Of a stretch of DNA of 47,590 nt, positions 23,534 through 31,340 are shown piece by piece; positions within the stretch are counted from its first letter, which is position 1, and the number at the start of each line of letters is the position of its first letter. The stretch is from Butyrivibrio sp. (GTDB taxonomy: Bacteria; Bacillota; Clostridia; Lachnospirales; Lachnospiraceae): assembly GCA_017470505.1 (NCBI GenBank), contig JAFUYO010000007.1, positions 1 to 47,590 on the forward strand, in the 5' to 3' direction. Position numbers and translations under genes: made by a program. The notes beneath the pieces are model-generated. The model saw nothing but the letters and a program-made list of their open reading frames with translations. It did not search any database and was not told the origin of the DNA.

Positions 23534-23770
23534 TTTTTTCTCTAAATACATGGTTTATAAAAAATTTGACCCTTTTTTGCCCTAAATGCCGCCTCTGCAC
23601 AACTGCTTTTTCACTATCTGCTGAGTTATATTATTTTTGACCCTTGAAAAGAGGTTTTAGGGATCAAAAAAATAACGAACTATGTAATAGTGAAAAACAG
23701 TCTTTCAGAATGCCAGAAAACAGGGACAAAAGGGTCAAAAAATGAACGAAACACGGCTATAGTGAAAAAT
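23534..23770. mobile_element. MITE-like element, family B copy 2
   Basis: A 237-bp AT-rich element homologous to 12564-12795. It has outer arms TTTTTTCTCTAAAT and CTATAGTGAAAAAT, inner arms AATTTGACCCTTTT (left) and AAAAGGGTCAAA (right), and a nested central inverted repeat around TTTTTGACCCTTGAAA and TTTTAGGGATCAAA. It lies between pseH and pseI, and its right end contains the pseH stop codon. Apart from this there are no coding signals in the 289-bp pseI-pseH spacer. Confidence 0.75.
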
Positions 23771-24227
23771 CAGGCGAAAGCATCCTATGTATACCCTTGG
23801 AGTACACGATCGCGTCCTCTGCGTCCTCTTGGCTGTAGCCGTTTGACACAAAGCACCTTCCCGATGCCGTATTGCTTTTGAGCGTCACGCCGATAAGCGT
23901 TGTGACTTCCGGCGGCATCTGACTTTCAATAAGTTCTATTATCTTCCTGCCGTAGCCCTGTCCGCGGCAGGCGGGCGCGATCATGTAGCTGATCTCCCCC
24001 ACGCCGTCCCTGACGTCGACGCGGATGTTTCCGACCTTTTCTTCGCCGTCCGTCATGATGAACATGTGGCAGGCGGGGTCAGAGAGCTTACCCGCAAGCC
24101 ATTTCAGGTGATCTGACAGCGCTATCACTCCCTTATTAAAAGAGCTCGCCCTTGTCCTCTCATCATTTCGCCAGTTTAAAATATCCTCCGCGTCGTCCAT
24201 TGTGACGCGCCTCAAACAAGCCGCCAT
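23757..24227 (-). CDS. pseH: Pseudaminic acid pathway N-acetyltransferase (GNAT)
   Basis: A 156-residue GNAT protein. It acetylates N4 of the UDP-amino sugar before PseG in the Pse route. The family signature is LRRVTMDDAEDILNWRNDERTR at the N-terminus, then EEKVGNIRVDV, ISYMIAPACRGQGYGRKIIELIE (acetyl-CoA loop) and LKSNTASGRCFVSNGY. The start at 24227 has AAAGG with 8-nt spacing and lies 13 nt after the GT52-like gene; a longer frame from 24290 would overlap it. The stop codon, and the codons for the final LSPDFSL, run into a MITE-like element, so its 3' end may be altered. Confidence 0.88.
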   Translation of the reverse strand: MAACLRRVTMDDAEDILNWRNDERTRASSFNKGVIALSDHLKWLAGKLSDPACHMFIMTDGEEKVGNIRVDVRDGVGEISYMIAPACRGQGYGRKIIELIESQMPPEVTTLIGVTLKSNTASGRCFVSNGYSQEDAEDAIVYSKGIHRMLSPDFSL

Positions 24228-24240
24228 TCTATTGCCTTTC

Positions 24241-25335
24241 TCACTTTTTATCCAGCAGCTCAGTCTTCCTGTGGATTGCAGGATCCTCATATTTGTCGAG
24301 GAAGTCGAGCCCGAGGTAGACTATCTCTTTTGCGAAGTACACGTTCTCCATCTGCGTGATCACGGAGACGACCTTGTCAACCGTAAAACCCTTGATATCT
24401 CCAAGGACTTCCATCGGGAACTTCTCGCGGATGACGCTCACTTCCGGGAAAGCAGCCTCGTAGTCAAGAGCATCCCTCGGATGCGGCTTTATTATGATCC
24501 TGTGATCACTTTTGTACATATCGATTATATCGCCAAAGAGCTTTTTCCTCACGTCCATCTCGCACAGGGGCTCTGTGAGTATCATAACGGCGGGGCGGGG
24601 ATCGCTCCCATCCCCCAGAAGCTGCAGTAAGACCTTCTCCCTGTTTTGCAGAAAAATGCCCACCAGAATGCTGTGGTCAGCCTCCGAGAGCATGTCGCCA
24701 AGCTGCTTCCTCGGAACCTCGATCGTGTTAAACGGTGGCTTATGGTTCTTGCTGATGTCGTTGACCTCGTAGTCTATGCAGTACCTGCTGTAGCCGCTCT
24801 CAATGAAGATGAGCCCCATCGCTGCCATCAGGCGTTTAAGCGGCCATGCTCCGCGGTTTGCGTTCCTCGCCTGATCGTCCAAAAGCCCGGAGTTCAGCCC
24901 GTCCTCCACCGCGTGGTAGCGGATCTTTTTGTAATTGAGATAGTACCCTATCGGGTCCGAGTCGCAGAAAACATAGACAACTCTGTAGGCAGCAAGGTCC
25001 GTCGGGATAAACCTCTCCTGGAGCTGCCCGAGGAGCCTCGTGTAAGTGATGCGCTGCAGAAGGTTCAGAACGACGTTCCCCCTGTCCCTGTGATAGCTCA
25101 TGACTTCTCTGCTCGTCACATCCTCTTTTTCATCGTACATATAGACGTGGTCAAAAACCCCTGACCTCTCAAGGCGCTCTTTTAAGGAGCCGAAGTCATT
25201 GGACATGGTGCTCAGGATGATGTCCGCCCCATCCCGGTCAGTCCGCCTTGTGATCAGCTCTTTTACCACTGAAATATACGCATGATAGTAGGTGTGGCAT
25301 ATGTATACTCTGCCTTTTTTCTCTTTATTCATCAT
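24241..25335 (-). CDS. GT52-like (sialyltransferase-type) glycosyltransferase, probable nonulosonate transferase
   Basis: A 364-residue soluble protein with two Rossmann-like halves. The N-terminal VYICHTYYHAYISVVKELI and later YRVVYVFCDSDPIGYYL, RYHAVEDGLNSGLL and RIIIKPHPRDALDYE fit the GT52 and polysialyltransferase families. In these, an E/D-D/E-G motif and an HP motif (here VEDG and KPHPRD) are catalytic and CMP-binding. With pseF and pseH beside it, transfer of CMP-Pse to a surface glycan is the likely role. The first codon pair is MM with no ribosome site, but TATAAT ends 7 nt upstream, so it appears leaderless. Confidence 0.75.
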   Translation of the reverse strand: MMNKEKKGRVYICHTYYHAYISVVKELITRRTDRDGADIILSTMSNDFGSLKERLERSGVFDHVYMYDEKEDVTSREVMSYHRDRGNVVLNLLQRITYTRLLGQLQERFIPTDLAAYRVVYVFCDSDPIGYYLNYKKIRYHAVEDGLNSGLLDDQARNANRGAWPLKRLMAAMGLIFIESGYSRYCIDYEVNDISKNHKPPFNTIEVPRKQLGDMLSEADHSILVGIFLQNREKVLLQLLGDGSDPRPAVMILTEPLCEMDVRKKLFGDIIDMYKSDHRIIIKPHPRDALDYEAAFPEVSVIREKFPMEVLGDIKGFTVDKVVSVITQMENVYFAKEIVYLGLDFLDKYEDPAIHRKTELLDKK

Positions 25336-25342
25336 GTTTTTT

Positions 25343-25348
25343 ATTATA
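25343..25348 (-). promoter_or_regulatory. -10 box of leaderless GT52-like mRNA
   Basis: TATAAT on the minus strand is followed by AAAAAAC and then ATG, a spacing of 7 nt, the same as for recD2. No Shine-Dalgarno can fit. A weak -35 (TTTTAT) lies 17 nt further upstream. It sits in the 57-bp divergent spacer to pseA. Confidence 0.6.
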
Positions 25349-25392
25349 TACTAAGGAAAGAATGAATAAAACAACCTTCGGAGGTTAAACAT

Positions 25393-26538
25393 ATGAAGAT
25401 GAGATATTGCAAGCGCTGCCTGCAGCCTGACACAAGGCCGGGCATCGTATTCGACGACGAGCAGGTCTGCTTTGCCTGCAGGTACGAGGAGTCCAAGAAG
25501 ACCATCGACTGGGCTGCAAGGGAGGCTGAGCTTAAGGGCTACGCCGATTACGCCAAAGAGGAGGCGAAAAAGCGCGGAAACACCTACGACTGCATCATCG
25601 GTGTTTCAGGCGGCAAGGACTCCACCTTCCAGGCAGTTTACGCCAGGGAGAAGCTGGGCTTAAATCCCCTCCTCATCAACTGCATGCCGGACGAGATCAC
25701 CGAGATCGGATTAAAAAACATCAACAATCTCAACAGGCTCGGCTTTGATATCATCTCTATCCGTCCAAACCCGATCGTCGCTCAGAAGCTCGCAAGAAAG
25801 TCGTTCTTCGAGCGAGGCAATATCATTGCAGCGTCCGAGTACTGCCTCTGGGCTTCATCGTACATCATGGCCGTGAAGTTCAACATCCCGCTTATCATTC
25901 AGGGTGAGAACGCCGCTCTCACACTGGGCGCCGCCAAAAACCAGGAGGCGAGCGGAAACGCCTTCTCAGTCATGCAGCTTGAGACGATCCGCGGGGCCAG
26001 CGTCGACAGCTTTGTTGATCTGTCAAACAACATCACGGAAAAAGATCTTTTCCTGTACAAGATACCTACCGTCGAAGAGATGGAGGAAAAGGGCATAAAA
26101 GCCATCTTCCTGCAGTACTACGCCAAGGAGTGGTCCCAGGTCTACAACGCAGACTTCGCGGTTGCAAGGGGCCTCACGGGCAGGAGCGATTCGCTCTACG
26201 ACCTTGGCAGATACAGGCGCTACACCGCTCTTGACTGCGACCTCCAGATTCCTAACCAGATGATCAAGTACCTCAAGTTCGGCTTTGGATACGCAACGGA
26301 CGAGATCTGCTATGACATAAGAGAGGGCAGGTTTGACCGTGAGAGCGGCAAGTGGTACGTCAACGAGTACGACGGAAGGTGCGGCGACAAGTACATCCAA
26401 AAGGCCTGCGATTACCTTAAGATCACCAAAGAGGAGTTCTGGGAGGTAGTTGACAGATATGTCAACAGAGACCTCTTCGAGAAGAAGGACGGCAGATGGG
26501 TGCCGAAGTTTACGGTTGGTGAGGACTATGAATCATAA
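25393..26538 (+). CDS. pseA: N-acetyl sugar amidotransferase (PseA/WbpG family)
   Basis: A 381-residue ATP-PP-loop enzyme that converts an acetamido to an acetamidino group on nonulosonic or related amino sugars. CKRC (6-9) and CFAC (26-29) form a zinc ribbon. The PP-loop IIGVSGGKDST is at about 68-78. SEYCLWASSYI, IIQGENAALTLG and FLQYYAKEW agree with the TIGR03573 group (PseA, WbpG, LegG-type). The start has GGAGG with 8-nt spacing. It diverges from the GT52-like gene across 57 bp and overlaps the DUF6044 gene by 11 nt. The glutaminase partner (HisH/HisF-like) found in some systems is not visible. Confidence 0.9.
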   Translation: MKMRYCKRCLQPDTRPGIVFDDEQVCFACRYEESKKTIDWAAREAELKGYADYAKEEAKKRGNTYDCIIGVSGGKDSTFQAVYAREKLGLNPLLINCMPDEITEIGLKNINNLNRLGFDIISIRPNPIVAQKLARKSFFERGNIIAASEYCLWASSYIMAVKFNIPLIIQGENAALTLGAAKNQEASGNAFSVMQLETIRGASVDSFVDLSNNITEKDLFLYKIPTVEEMEEKGIKAIFLQYYAKEWSQVYNADFAVARGLTGRSDSLYDLGRYRRYTALDCDLQIPNQMIKYLKFGFGYATDEICYDIREGRFDRESGKWYVNEYDGRCGDKYIQKACDYLKITKEEFWEVVDRYVNRDLFEKKDGRWVPKFTVGEDYES

Positions 26539-28273
26539 CCTGAAAAAGAACTGGTACATGTATTTGACAGGAACACTGCTTCTATTACAGGCGGCAGTGT
26601 TCCTTGTATTTCGTGGGGAGAGTTACCTGCAGATACACGACAACTTAGATCTCTTCATGGGGCACTACGAGATGCTCAAAAAGAATCATCTCTGGTTTGC
26701 ACACGGCGTAAACGCCCCCATTCTTCACGGAGTCTCGAGGGATCTGTTCGGGTCTGAGTTTAATCTCTACAATCTTTTCTATATCCTGCTGCCCGGTGTG
26801 TGGGCATATCTTGCGGGTTACGCTGCCAAGATAGCAATCGGGATCTTCTCCTTTATCCTTCTTGCAAAAGACATCTATAAAGAGAGGTACAATCAGCTAA
26901 AGCCCGTGATTGTCATCTGCGCGGTCTGCTTTGGTCTGATCCCCGTGTTCCCGACCTACGGAATTGCGTTCACCTCGGTCCCTCTTGTCATATACATCCT
27001 GAGGCAGATTTATTTTGCGGGGTGTACTGCCAAGGCTCTGCCCTGGTTTGCAGCTCTTTTCTGCTATCCTTTATTAAGCTACTTCTCATATCACGGTTTC
27101 TTTATCCTATGCTACATGGTGTGCGCGGTTGTGATACTCTGGATCAGGGACAGGAAGTTTCCCCTTCCTGTGTTCATATCAATTGTCGTTTTATCGCTTG
27201 GCTACGTTCTCTTTGAGTACCGGCTCTTTGGGGCGATGCTCGGGACTGACACCGTCACCATCAGGACCACAATGGAGCACGGCGAGCTGACTCTTTGGCA
27301 GGCGCTTAAGACCGCCTTCGATGAGTTTGTAAACGCCTCCTTTCACTCTGAGGACTCGCACACCTACATCGTTCTGTGGGTTGTCCTCGTGGCCGTTGTC
27401 ATCATAAATGCAGGCTATATCTGCGCAAAAAAGCCGTTGATGATCCTGAAGGATCCAATCAATCCGGTGTTCCTCGTAATGGTCTTCAACGTGCTCATCT
27501 TCGGGCTCTATCAGTTCGCGCCCTTCAGGCACCTGTTCGAGATGCTCGTTCCGCCGCTCACGGGGTTTGAGTTTGCAAGGACTGCCTACTTCAACACCTT
27601 TTTATGGTACTTCGAGCTGATGCTCGTCTGCGCAAGGATGTACGAGTCCGGCAAAAAGAAACTGCGCCCCCTTGCCAACATCGTCCTGACCCTCGCTGTT
27701 GTCATTGTGATGTTCGTTCCTCAGGTATACAACGATTTCTACTACACCGTGTACAATCAGGCCTACAAGGCGATCAAACAGAGAGAGACCAGCACGGTGA
27801 ACTACAACGAGTTCTACTCAGAGGATCTCTTTGAAATGATAAAAGAGGATATTGCCTATGACGGCGAGTGGAGCGCAAGCTACGGCTTCCATCCCGCAAT
27901 CTTAAGCTACAACGGGATTGCTTCCGTCGACGGGTATCTTGGCATGTACTCCCAGGAGTACAAGGACAAGTGGACGAAGGTAATTGAGCCCGCATTCCCC
28001 GGCTCCCCTTCAATCTCTGACTACTTCCTCTCGTGGGGAGCAAGAGTGAACCTGATATCCGCATCTGACGAGAACACCTATGCACCTCTCCGCGTCATGG
28101 ACCCTGTTGACAAGCGGCTTGTCGCAGACATGGACGAGCTTAAGAGTCTTGACTGTAAGTACATCTTCTCAAGAGTTGAGTTCTCAAACGCCGGCGAAAC
28201 CGGTCTTTCTCTTGTCGGAACCTACACCCATGAAAAAAGCCCGTACACGATATACGTGTACAGGCTTGATTGA
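26528..28273 (+). CDS. DUF6044 (YkoS-like) polytopic membrane protein
   Basis: A 581-residue membrane protein with about 11-12 helices, then an external or soluble C-terminal domain of about 150 residues (from YNDFYYTVYNQAYKAI onward). The motif IHDNLDLFMGHYEMLKKNHLWFA after the first helix and GFHPAILSYNGIASVDGYLGMY near the end match the DUF6044/YkoS group. DN and H residues in the first extracytoplasmic loop resemble GT-C catalytic acids. It may transfer a lipid-linked sugar to surface glycan or protein. ATG at 26528 has GAGG 5 nt upstream and lies inside the pseA end; the frame extends further 5' but without a ribosome site. Co-transcription with pseA suggests a Pse-linked role. Confidence 0.82.
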   Translation: MNHNLKKNWYMYLTGTLLLLQAAVFLVFRGESYLQIHDNLDLFMGHYEMLKKNHLWFAHGVNAPILHGVSRDLFGSEFNLYNLFYILLPGVWAYLAGYAAKIAIGIFSFILLAKDIYKERYNQLKPVIVICAVCFGLIPVFPTYGIAFTSVPLVIYILRQIYFAGCTAKALPWFAALFCYPLLSYFSYHGFFILCYMVCAVVILWIRDRKFPLPVFISIVVLSLGYVLFEYRLFGAMLGTDTVTIRTTMEHGELTLWQALKTAFDEFVNASFHSEDSHTYIVLWVVLVAVVIINAGYICAKKPLMILKDPINPVFLVMVFNVLIFGLYQFAPFRHLFEMLVPPLTGFEFARTAYFNTFLWYFELMLVCARMYESGKKKLRPLANIVLTLAVVIVMFVPQVYNDFYYTVYNQAYKAIKQRETSTVNYNEFYSEDLFEMIKEDIAYDGEWSASYGFHPAILSYNGIASVDGYLGMYSQEYKDKWTKVIEPAFPGSPSISDYFLSWGARVNLISASDENTYAPLRVMDPVDKRLVADMDELKSLDCKYIFSRVEFSNAGETGLSLVGTYTHEKSPYTIYVYRLD

Positions 28274-28280
28274 AGGAGTG

Positions 28281-28384
28281 CGTGTACCCCACGGCTGGTT
28301 TTTCGGGTCTGGTACACGATAATCTCTGGTGTAAGGTGTTTCTTCGTGTACCCCACGGCTGATTTTCCCGGTTTGGTACACGAT
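28281..28384. repeat. Duplicated 40-bp hairpin repeats between convergent genes
   Basis: Two copies (28281-28320 and 28345-28384) start CGTGTACCCCACGGCTG and end GGTACACGAT, forming CGTGTACC/GGTACACG stems. A third partial CGTGTACAG lies at about 28409. They sit in the 150-bp spacer between the convergent DUF6044 and metallopeptidase genes. No strong T-run follows, so they are not clear terminators, but they could act as transcription blocks in both directions. Confidence 0.7.
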
Positions 28385-28423
28385 AGTCCTCACGTTTCTG
28401 CTTCTCTTCGTGTACAGCCTGTT

Positions 28424-31255
28424 TTACTCCTCTGTATTATCATCTGAGGATGAGGAAGATGATGAATCATCATCGTCATCGTGCTCCTCTGGCATCGCGT
28501 CGAGAACCTGTGAATCTCCGCTGTCAGAATCTCCGGAATCATCCTCTGGTTCTGACTCAGAAATCTCAATTGTCTGAGGTACTGACTCAGGGATATTGCT
28601 CTCTTCGACAGACTCTGTCTGTTCGGGAGATTCTTCTGACTGAGCGGGTTCAGAAGCAGGGGCATCGCCCTGCTGAGCTGCTTCGGCAGTACTTCCTGCT
28701 ACAGTAGTCCCTGCTGCCTCAGATGAAGGAGCATCACCTGATGAAGATGCTTGAGATGTCTCTGCAGCACTCTCACCTGCCTGCGCCTGAGCACCCGCTC
28801 CGCTCTGACCGGCTGCGCCTGAAGCATCTCCTGTTCCATCAGCACTACCCTGAGCATCTGCTCCGCTCTCGGCTGCAGGCGTATTGCCTTGTGCTCCCTC
28901 TTCAGCCATTACCTGGTCGGACGCCTCGTCCTCTCCTGTAAGAGCACTTTCTGCTCCCGCATTTGGAAGTACGCTCGCTGCCTTATTAGTCTCTTCCTGA
29001 TTTGAATTTCCGGAAGATGAAACTGTTGTTCCTGTCTGATTTCCTGACTCGCCTGAAGCACCGCTTGCAGCTTCTGTTGTACTGCCTGTTCCTGCACTAT
29101 CGCCGGTTGAAGCCCCCTCAGTTGCTCCTGTGCTGTCACCGGTCGAGGCCCCATCGCCTGTACCTGTGCTGTCGCCTGTCGAAGCTCCATCACCTGCGCC
29201 ATCACTTGTCGAGCCGGACGCCGCGGAATCATCTATACCTGTGTCAGACTTACCGCCTGACTCAAGAGCCTTTTTCTTATCGACGGTTGAATTAGCATAG
29301 TCACTTGAATCTGTGAGGACATATTCATCAGGCTTGTCCTTTAACAGCTTCTTTGAAAGAAGTAGCTGTGAAGTATCCGTAAAGTCAAGCAGTATTGAGC
29401 CGTTTGCCGTCTTGGTTTCCGAGCTTGACCCCTCTAAGTAATTGAGAAGACCGGTGCAGAAATTCACAGATTTCTCATCATCTGCTTCAGTACTGCCATC
29501 TGAAGTGCAGATAAACTTATTGGTAAAATCATCTGTGCTCTCATAGAGAGATTTCCCATCAACCACGGAGATCTCGCTGATTATCTCATCAAGAGTTTTC
29601 CCACCGTGCAGTTCCTTGAGAATGCTGTTCACTCCGCCGAGAATAACAGAGCTGTTTATTGAATCAATCATTCCGTCCTTATTTTCTTTGACTGCATCTT
29701 CCTCGTTGTATTTAAGGGCAGCAAGGTAGCCAAGGTATACATTGGCGAGGTAGCCGCTCATATACGCACTCTTGTTATTGCCGCTCTCTGTATTGCTGCT
29801 CTCAGCTTTAAGGTTCACTGAACTGTCGCCCGATGAGTATGACAGACGAAGCTTTTTGTCAGTACTTGTGAATGCATCCAAAAGAGCTGTCTTTGTGTAC
29901 TCTTCAACGTCGCCATCATATCCATAATCGGTATGGAAAGTGCCGTTCCAGTACTGGTACGGGCTCCCGACTGCTGTCGCTATTCCTTCTACGAACCAGT
30001 CCGGGAACTCCAGTTTATCGCTATTGGCAGTTGTATATGTATCTGTTGCCTCTACGTACTGCTCACCCGTCATACCCGTCATGGTGTAGTCGTACATCAT
30101 AGCGTGCATGATCTCGTGAACAATGGTTGTATCAAGAACCACGTACGCTTCTTCGTCCTTGAACCTGACAGTCTTTTCTCCTGTCTCCGCATCAACCTCA
30201 ACATCAAACATTGTGCCGGCATTTATCGCCAGTTTATATGAGCCGCCGTCATCTGTACTCTTCCACTCAACATAAGCTACATAGCTGGAATTATCCTCTT
30301 TGTTTCCGTCCTTGTCGTAGGCATCGTTGAAGTAAACATAGAGGCCAAGGTCCTTCCCCAGCTCATCATTGTCAGCAGCCTCCTGGTACGCAGGGAACTT
30401 TTTAAGCAGAAGGTTAACAGCTTCAGGTTCGATCGTGTCCTTTATAAAAGATGCAAACCAGGCGACATTGTCGACACCGAGCTTTTCGTTTATATTATCA
30501 TCGCCGTGGTTCTCGGCAATTGTTTTTTCCTCTTCGTCGGTTAGCTTGGGGTCGTAATTCTTGTACTGGTAGTTATCGGAAGGTCTGGGGGTAAGCCTGT
30601 TCTCGTCACCATTATCCACATTGCCCTGAGACTCCGAGTCAGAATCATCACCTGATGCGGTGTCGTAGTACCCCGCAGGAGTCTTGGCAACAAAGCCCTT
30701 CTCACCGGGGAGGATCGGCGTGATATACGTCACTCCCCTCTGGGGGTTCGACATAGTCGCGACGCCGTTCTGCGCCATGAGCTGGCAGACAAACCCGGGC
30801 ATCTGCATATTGTAGGCAGGGTTGCTGCCTGATATCATCGAATAACCGTCGGGAATATAAAAAGCAAAGACAGGATAACAGATGAACACTCCGTCGATTG
30901 CAAGCCTTATCAGCTCGCCGTCCTGATTGACCCAGAGTACCGGGATCTCCCAGCGAAGCCCCGTGTTGGACACAACTGTAGCTGTGGAATCAAGGAGCTG
31001 GCCGTGTCTGGGCGCTTCGAGATCTGTTATCTCAAAAGACTCTATCGGTGCAACGTTACTGTTTCCGAGACTTGCATGGTATCTCGCATTTGGATTTAAC
31101 TGATAGTAGCCGGCTGAAGTCACCCCGATTGCATTCGATATTTTCGCGGCGCTCGCCGCATCTACCGGTGCAGCATAAGCCGTCTTCGCATGCATGTTCA
31201 CACACAGAACCAATGCACTCAGAACAGCACTTATCAGTCTCAGCCTCTTTTTCAT
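28424..31255 (-). CDS. Secreted HExxH metallopeptidase with repetitive acidic tail
   Basis: A 943-residue exported protein with signal peptide MKKRLRLISAVLSALVLCVNMHAKTAYA. The centre carries a gluzincin-type zinc site: HEIMH at 380-384, then WFVEG with Glu423 as probable third ligand, in the context TTIVHEIMHAMMYDY and FPDWFVEGIATAVG. This arrangement resembles flagellinolysin and related flagellar proteases, but there is no flagellin domain. The C-terminal third is low complexity: repeats of GASTGDSTGTGD type, then Ala/Gly/Ser/Glu-rich segments and an Asp/Ser run (HDDDDDSSSSSSSDD). No LPXTG anchor is seen. A ribosome site GGGGGG precedes the start and a sigma-28-like promoter is just upstream. 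Substrate and role are unknown; co-regulation with flagella is inferred. Confidence 0.8.
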   Translation of the reverse strand: MKKRLRLISAVLSALVLCVNMHAKTAYAAPVDAASAAKISNAIGVTSAGYYQLNPNARYHASLGNSNVAPIESFEITDLEAPRHGQLLDSTATVVSNTGLRWEIPVLWVNQDGELIRLAIDGVFICYPVFAFYIPDGYSMISGSNPAYNMQMPGFVCQLMAQNGVATMSNPQRGVTYITPILPGEKGFVAKTPAGYYDTASGDDSDSESQGNVDNGDENRLTPRPSDNYQYKNYDPKLTDEEEKTIAENHGDDNINEKLGVDNVAWFASFIKDTIEPEAVNLLLKKFPAYQEAADNDELGKDLGLYVYFNDAYDKDGNKEDNSSYVAYVEWKSTDDGGSYKLAINAGTMFDVEVDAETGEKTVRFKDEEAYVVLDTTIVHEIMHAMMYDYTMTGMTGEQYVEATDTYTTANSDKLEFPDWFVEGIATAVGSPYQYWNGTFHTDYGYDGDVEEYTKTALLDAFTSTDKKLRLSYSSGDSSVNLKAESSNTESGNNKSAYMSGYLANVYLGYLAALKYNEEDAVKENKDGMIDSINSSVILGGVNSILKELHGGKTLDEIISEISVVDGKSLYESTDDFTNKFICTSDGSTEADDEKSVNFCTGLLNYLEGSSSETKTANGSILLDFTDTSQLLLSKKLLKDKPDEYVLTDSSDYANSTVDKKKALESGGKSDTGIDDSAASGSTSDGAGDGASTGDSTGTGDGASTGDSTGATEGASTGDSAGTGSTTEAASGASGESGNQTGTTVSSSGNSNQEETNKAASVLPNAGAESALTGEDEASDQVMAEEGAQGNTPAAESGADAQGSADGTGDASGAAGQSGAGAQAQAGESAAETSQASSSGDAPSSEAAGTTVAGSTAEAAQQGDAPASEPAQSEESPEQTESVEESNIPESVPQTIEISESEPEDDSGDSDSGDSQVLDAMPEEHDDDDDSSSSSSSDDNTEE
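29080..29215 (-). repeat. Tandem coding repeats in the metallopeptidase tail
   Basis: Imperfect units of about 33-36 bp encode GDGASTGDSTGT-type repeats, three to four times in a row. They lie past the catalytic domain and begin the low-complexity C-terminal region. They suggest a length-variable stalk or wall-spanning linker. Confidence 0.7.
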
Positions 31256-31297
31256 GGATTTTCCCCCCTGGTTAAAATGTTAAAACACACACTATTT

Positions 31298-31324
31298 TTA
31301 TCGGCTAAATCCGGCAAAAACTTA
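31298..31324 (-). promoter_or_regulatory. Sigma-28 promoter for the metallopeptidase
   Basis: Minus strand TAAG (31321-31324), 15 nt, GCCGATAA (31298-31305). It is identical in both boxes and spacing to the promoter upstream of mbl at 16975-17001. It lies just after the GGDEF stop and about 43 nt before the metallopeptidase ATG, which follows AGGGGGG. Confidence 0.78.
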
Positions 31325-31340
31325 AACTGTATTGCGGAAA

